A DNA stretch of 5,532 bases, taken from contig CBFHAJ010000207.1 of assembly GCA_965653495.1 (NCBI GenBank), forward strand, positions 1 to 5,532, in the 5' to 3' direction. Positions within the stretch are counted from its first letter, which is position 1. Each line of letters starts with the position of its first letter. Positions 5,102 to 5,532 of this stretch are shown piece by piece. The stretch comes from AG41 sp965653495 (GTDB taxonomy: Bacteria > Gemmatimonadota > Gemmatimonadetes > Gemmatimonadales > GWC2-71-9). Made by a program: the position numbers and the translations under genes. The notes beneath the pieces were generated by a model. It did no database searches. It was not told the DNA's origin and saw only the letters and a list, made by a program, of their open reading frames with translations.

Positions 5102-5532
5102 CAGTTCCCGGCGGCATCGCGCCCTCGGTCCTCGAGACGCTCGAGTTCGCCGCCGCCCTCGAGCGCGTCGCGGCGCATGCCGTGGGACCACTCGGCGCGG
5201 CGCGAGTGCGCGGCCGTACGCCGGCGCGTGATCCCGATGTAGTTCGCGCCGCGCTCGCCCAGGTCGCCGAGCTCGCGGCAGTGCTGTTGAGCGACGACAC
5301 GATCCGCGCCGAGCCTGTGCCCGACGTTGCGTCCGCCTTGGAGCTGCTTGCCGTTCCGGGCAGCGCCCTCGACGGCCCGGCCCTCGTCGGCCTGGCCCGG
5401 GTGCTCGTGGCGGGGCGCATCGTCGCCGCGGACCTGACGCGACTCGCCGAGCGGGCCCCGCGGACGGCGGCGTTGCGGGTCGACCCGCCTCCTCGCGCGC
5501 TCGAGCAACGCCTGCTCGCCTCCCTCGACGCC
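5098..5532 (+). CDS. mutS2: Endonuclease MutS2, N-terminal part; continues beyond window
   Basis: MutS2 proteins are MutS-like ATPases, usually about 780-800 residues with a C-terminal Smr nuclease domain. They act in suppressing recombination and, in Bacillus, in rescuing collided ribosomes. Only the first 145 residues are visible, with no stop. LETLEFAAALERVAAHAVGP (13-32), then LGAARVRGRTP, matches the family opening L.tLEF.kil..la.y..s.lG...a..l.P. The following helices (VRAALAQVAELAAVL) and the segment near 75-110, corresponding to the D-i-r..L..a..G..L...eL..i...L core, also fit. The ATPase and Smr domains lie outside the window. GTG 5098 overlaps the yqeY stop by GTGA and has GGGAG (5089-5093) four bases upstream. 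The usual acidic ESxEA segment is Ala-rich and rather divergent, but I consider the assignment good. Confidence 0.85.
   Translation, partial: MTVPGGIAPSVLETLEFAAALERVAAHAVGPLGAARVRGRTPARDPDVVRAALAQVAELAAVLLSDDTIRAEPVPDVASALELLAVPGSALDGPALVGLARVLVAGRIVAADLTRLAERAPRTAALRVDPPPRALEQRLLASLDA

Noticed and set aside
4717..5508. Long minus-strand open frame of 263 codons opposite yqeY and mutS2, and other antisense frames across the window
   Set aside because: High-GC coding DNA leaves long stop-free antisense frames. The products are Arg/Ala/Ser-rich with no recognisable motif, while the + strand frames here encode clear YqeY and MutS2 families.
1..5532. Mobile element, CRISPR array, defence system, tRNA or rRNA gene
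   Set aside because: No transposase, repeat-spacer pattern, terminal inverted repeats flanking cargo, or cloverleaf-like segment is visible. Nearly every base is covered by housekeeping genes.

Overview
The window is a GC-rich (visibly about two-thirds G+C) bacterial chromosomal segment with every recognisable gene on the + strand. In order it holds the 3' part of dprA, hemW, hrcA, dnaJ, a HIT-family (HinT-like) gene, a 25-codon very basic ORF where rpsU would be expected, a yqeY-type gene, and the 5' part of mutS2. The hrcA-dnaJ pair, the rpsU-like position before yqeY, and the following mutS2 suggest a high-GC phylum such as Gemmatimonadota or a relative. That placement is inferred from gene order and protein style, not from a marker gene, and is only moderately secure.

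Layout: 1-747 is DNA-processing protein A, cut at its N-terminus. 744-1919 is the heme chaperone HemW (radical SAM), overlapping dprA by ATGA and carrying an unusual Pro/Gly/Asp-rich insertion whose DNA is repetitive and palindromic. 1948-2985 is the heat-shock repressor HrcA (possible upstream TTG start at 1921). 2982-4148 is full-length DnaJ with J-domain and four zinc motifs, overlapping hrcA by GTGA. 4160-4498 is the HIT protein. 4499-4657 is the only sizeable non-canonical stretch: it has two mutually exclusive potential hairpins, a T-run and the basic mini-ORF. 4658-5101 is the GatB/YqeY-domain protein and 5098-5532 is the N-terminal part of MutS2, again with a GTGA overlap.

The genes are packed as one probable transcription unit, with three stop/start overlaps and gaps of 9-28 bases elsewhere; the one break that could hold a promoter or terminator is 4499-4578. 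Functionally the cluster mixes protein quality control (hrcA, dnaJ), DNA uptake and repair (dprA, mutS2), heme delivery (hemW) and translation-associated functions (the S21-like ORF, yqeY). grpE and dnaK are absent between hrcA and dnaJ. I see no mobile element, CRISPR array, tRNA, rRNA or clear new defence system. The most unusual features are the shrunken S21-like ORF with its structured leader and the repeat-derived insertion in hemW.
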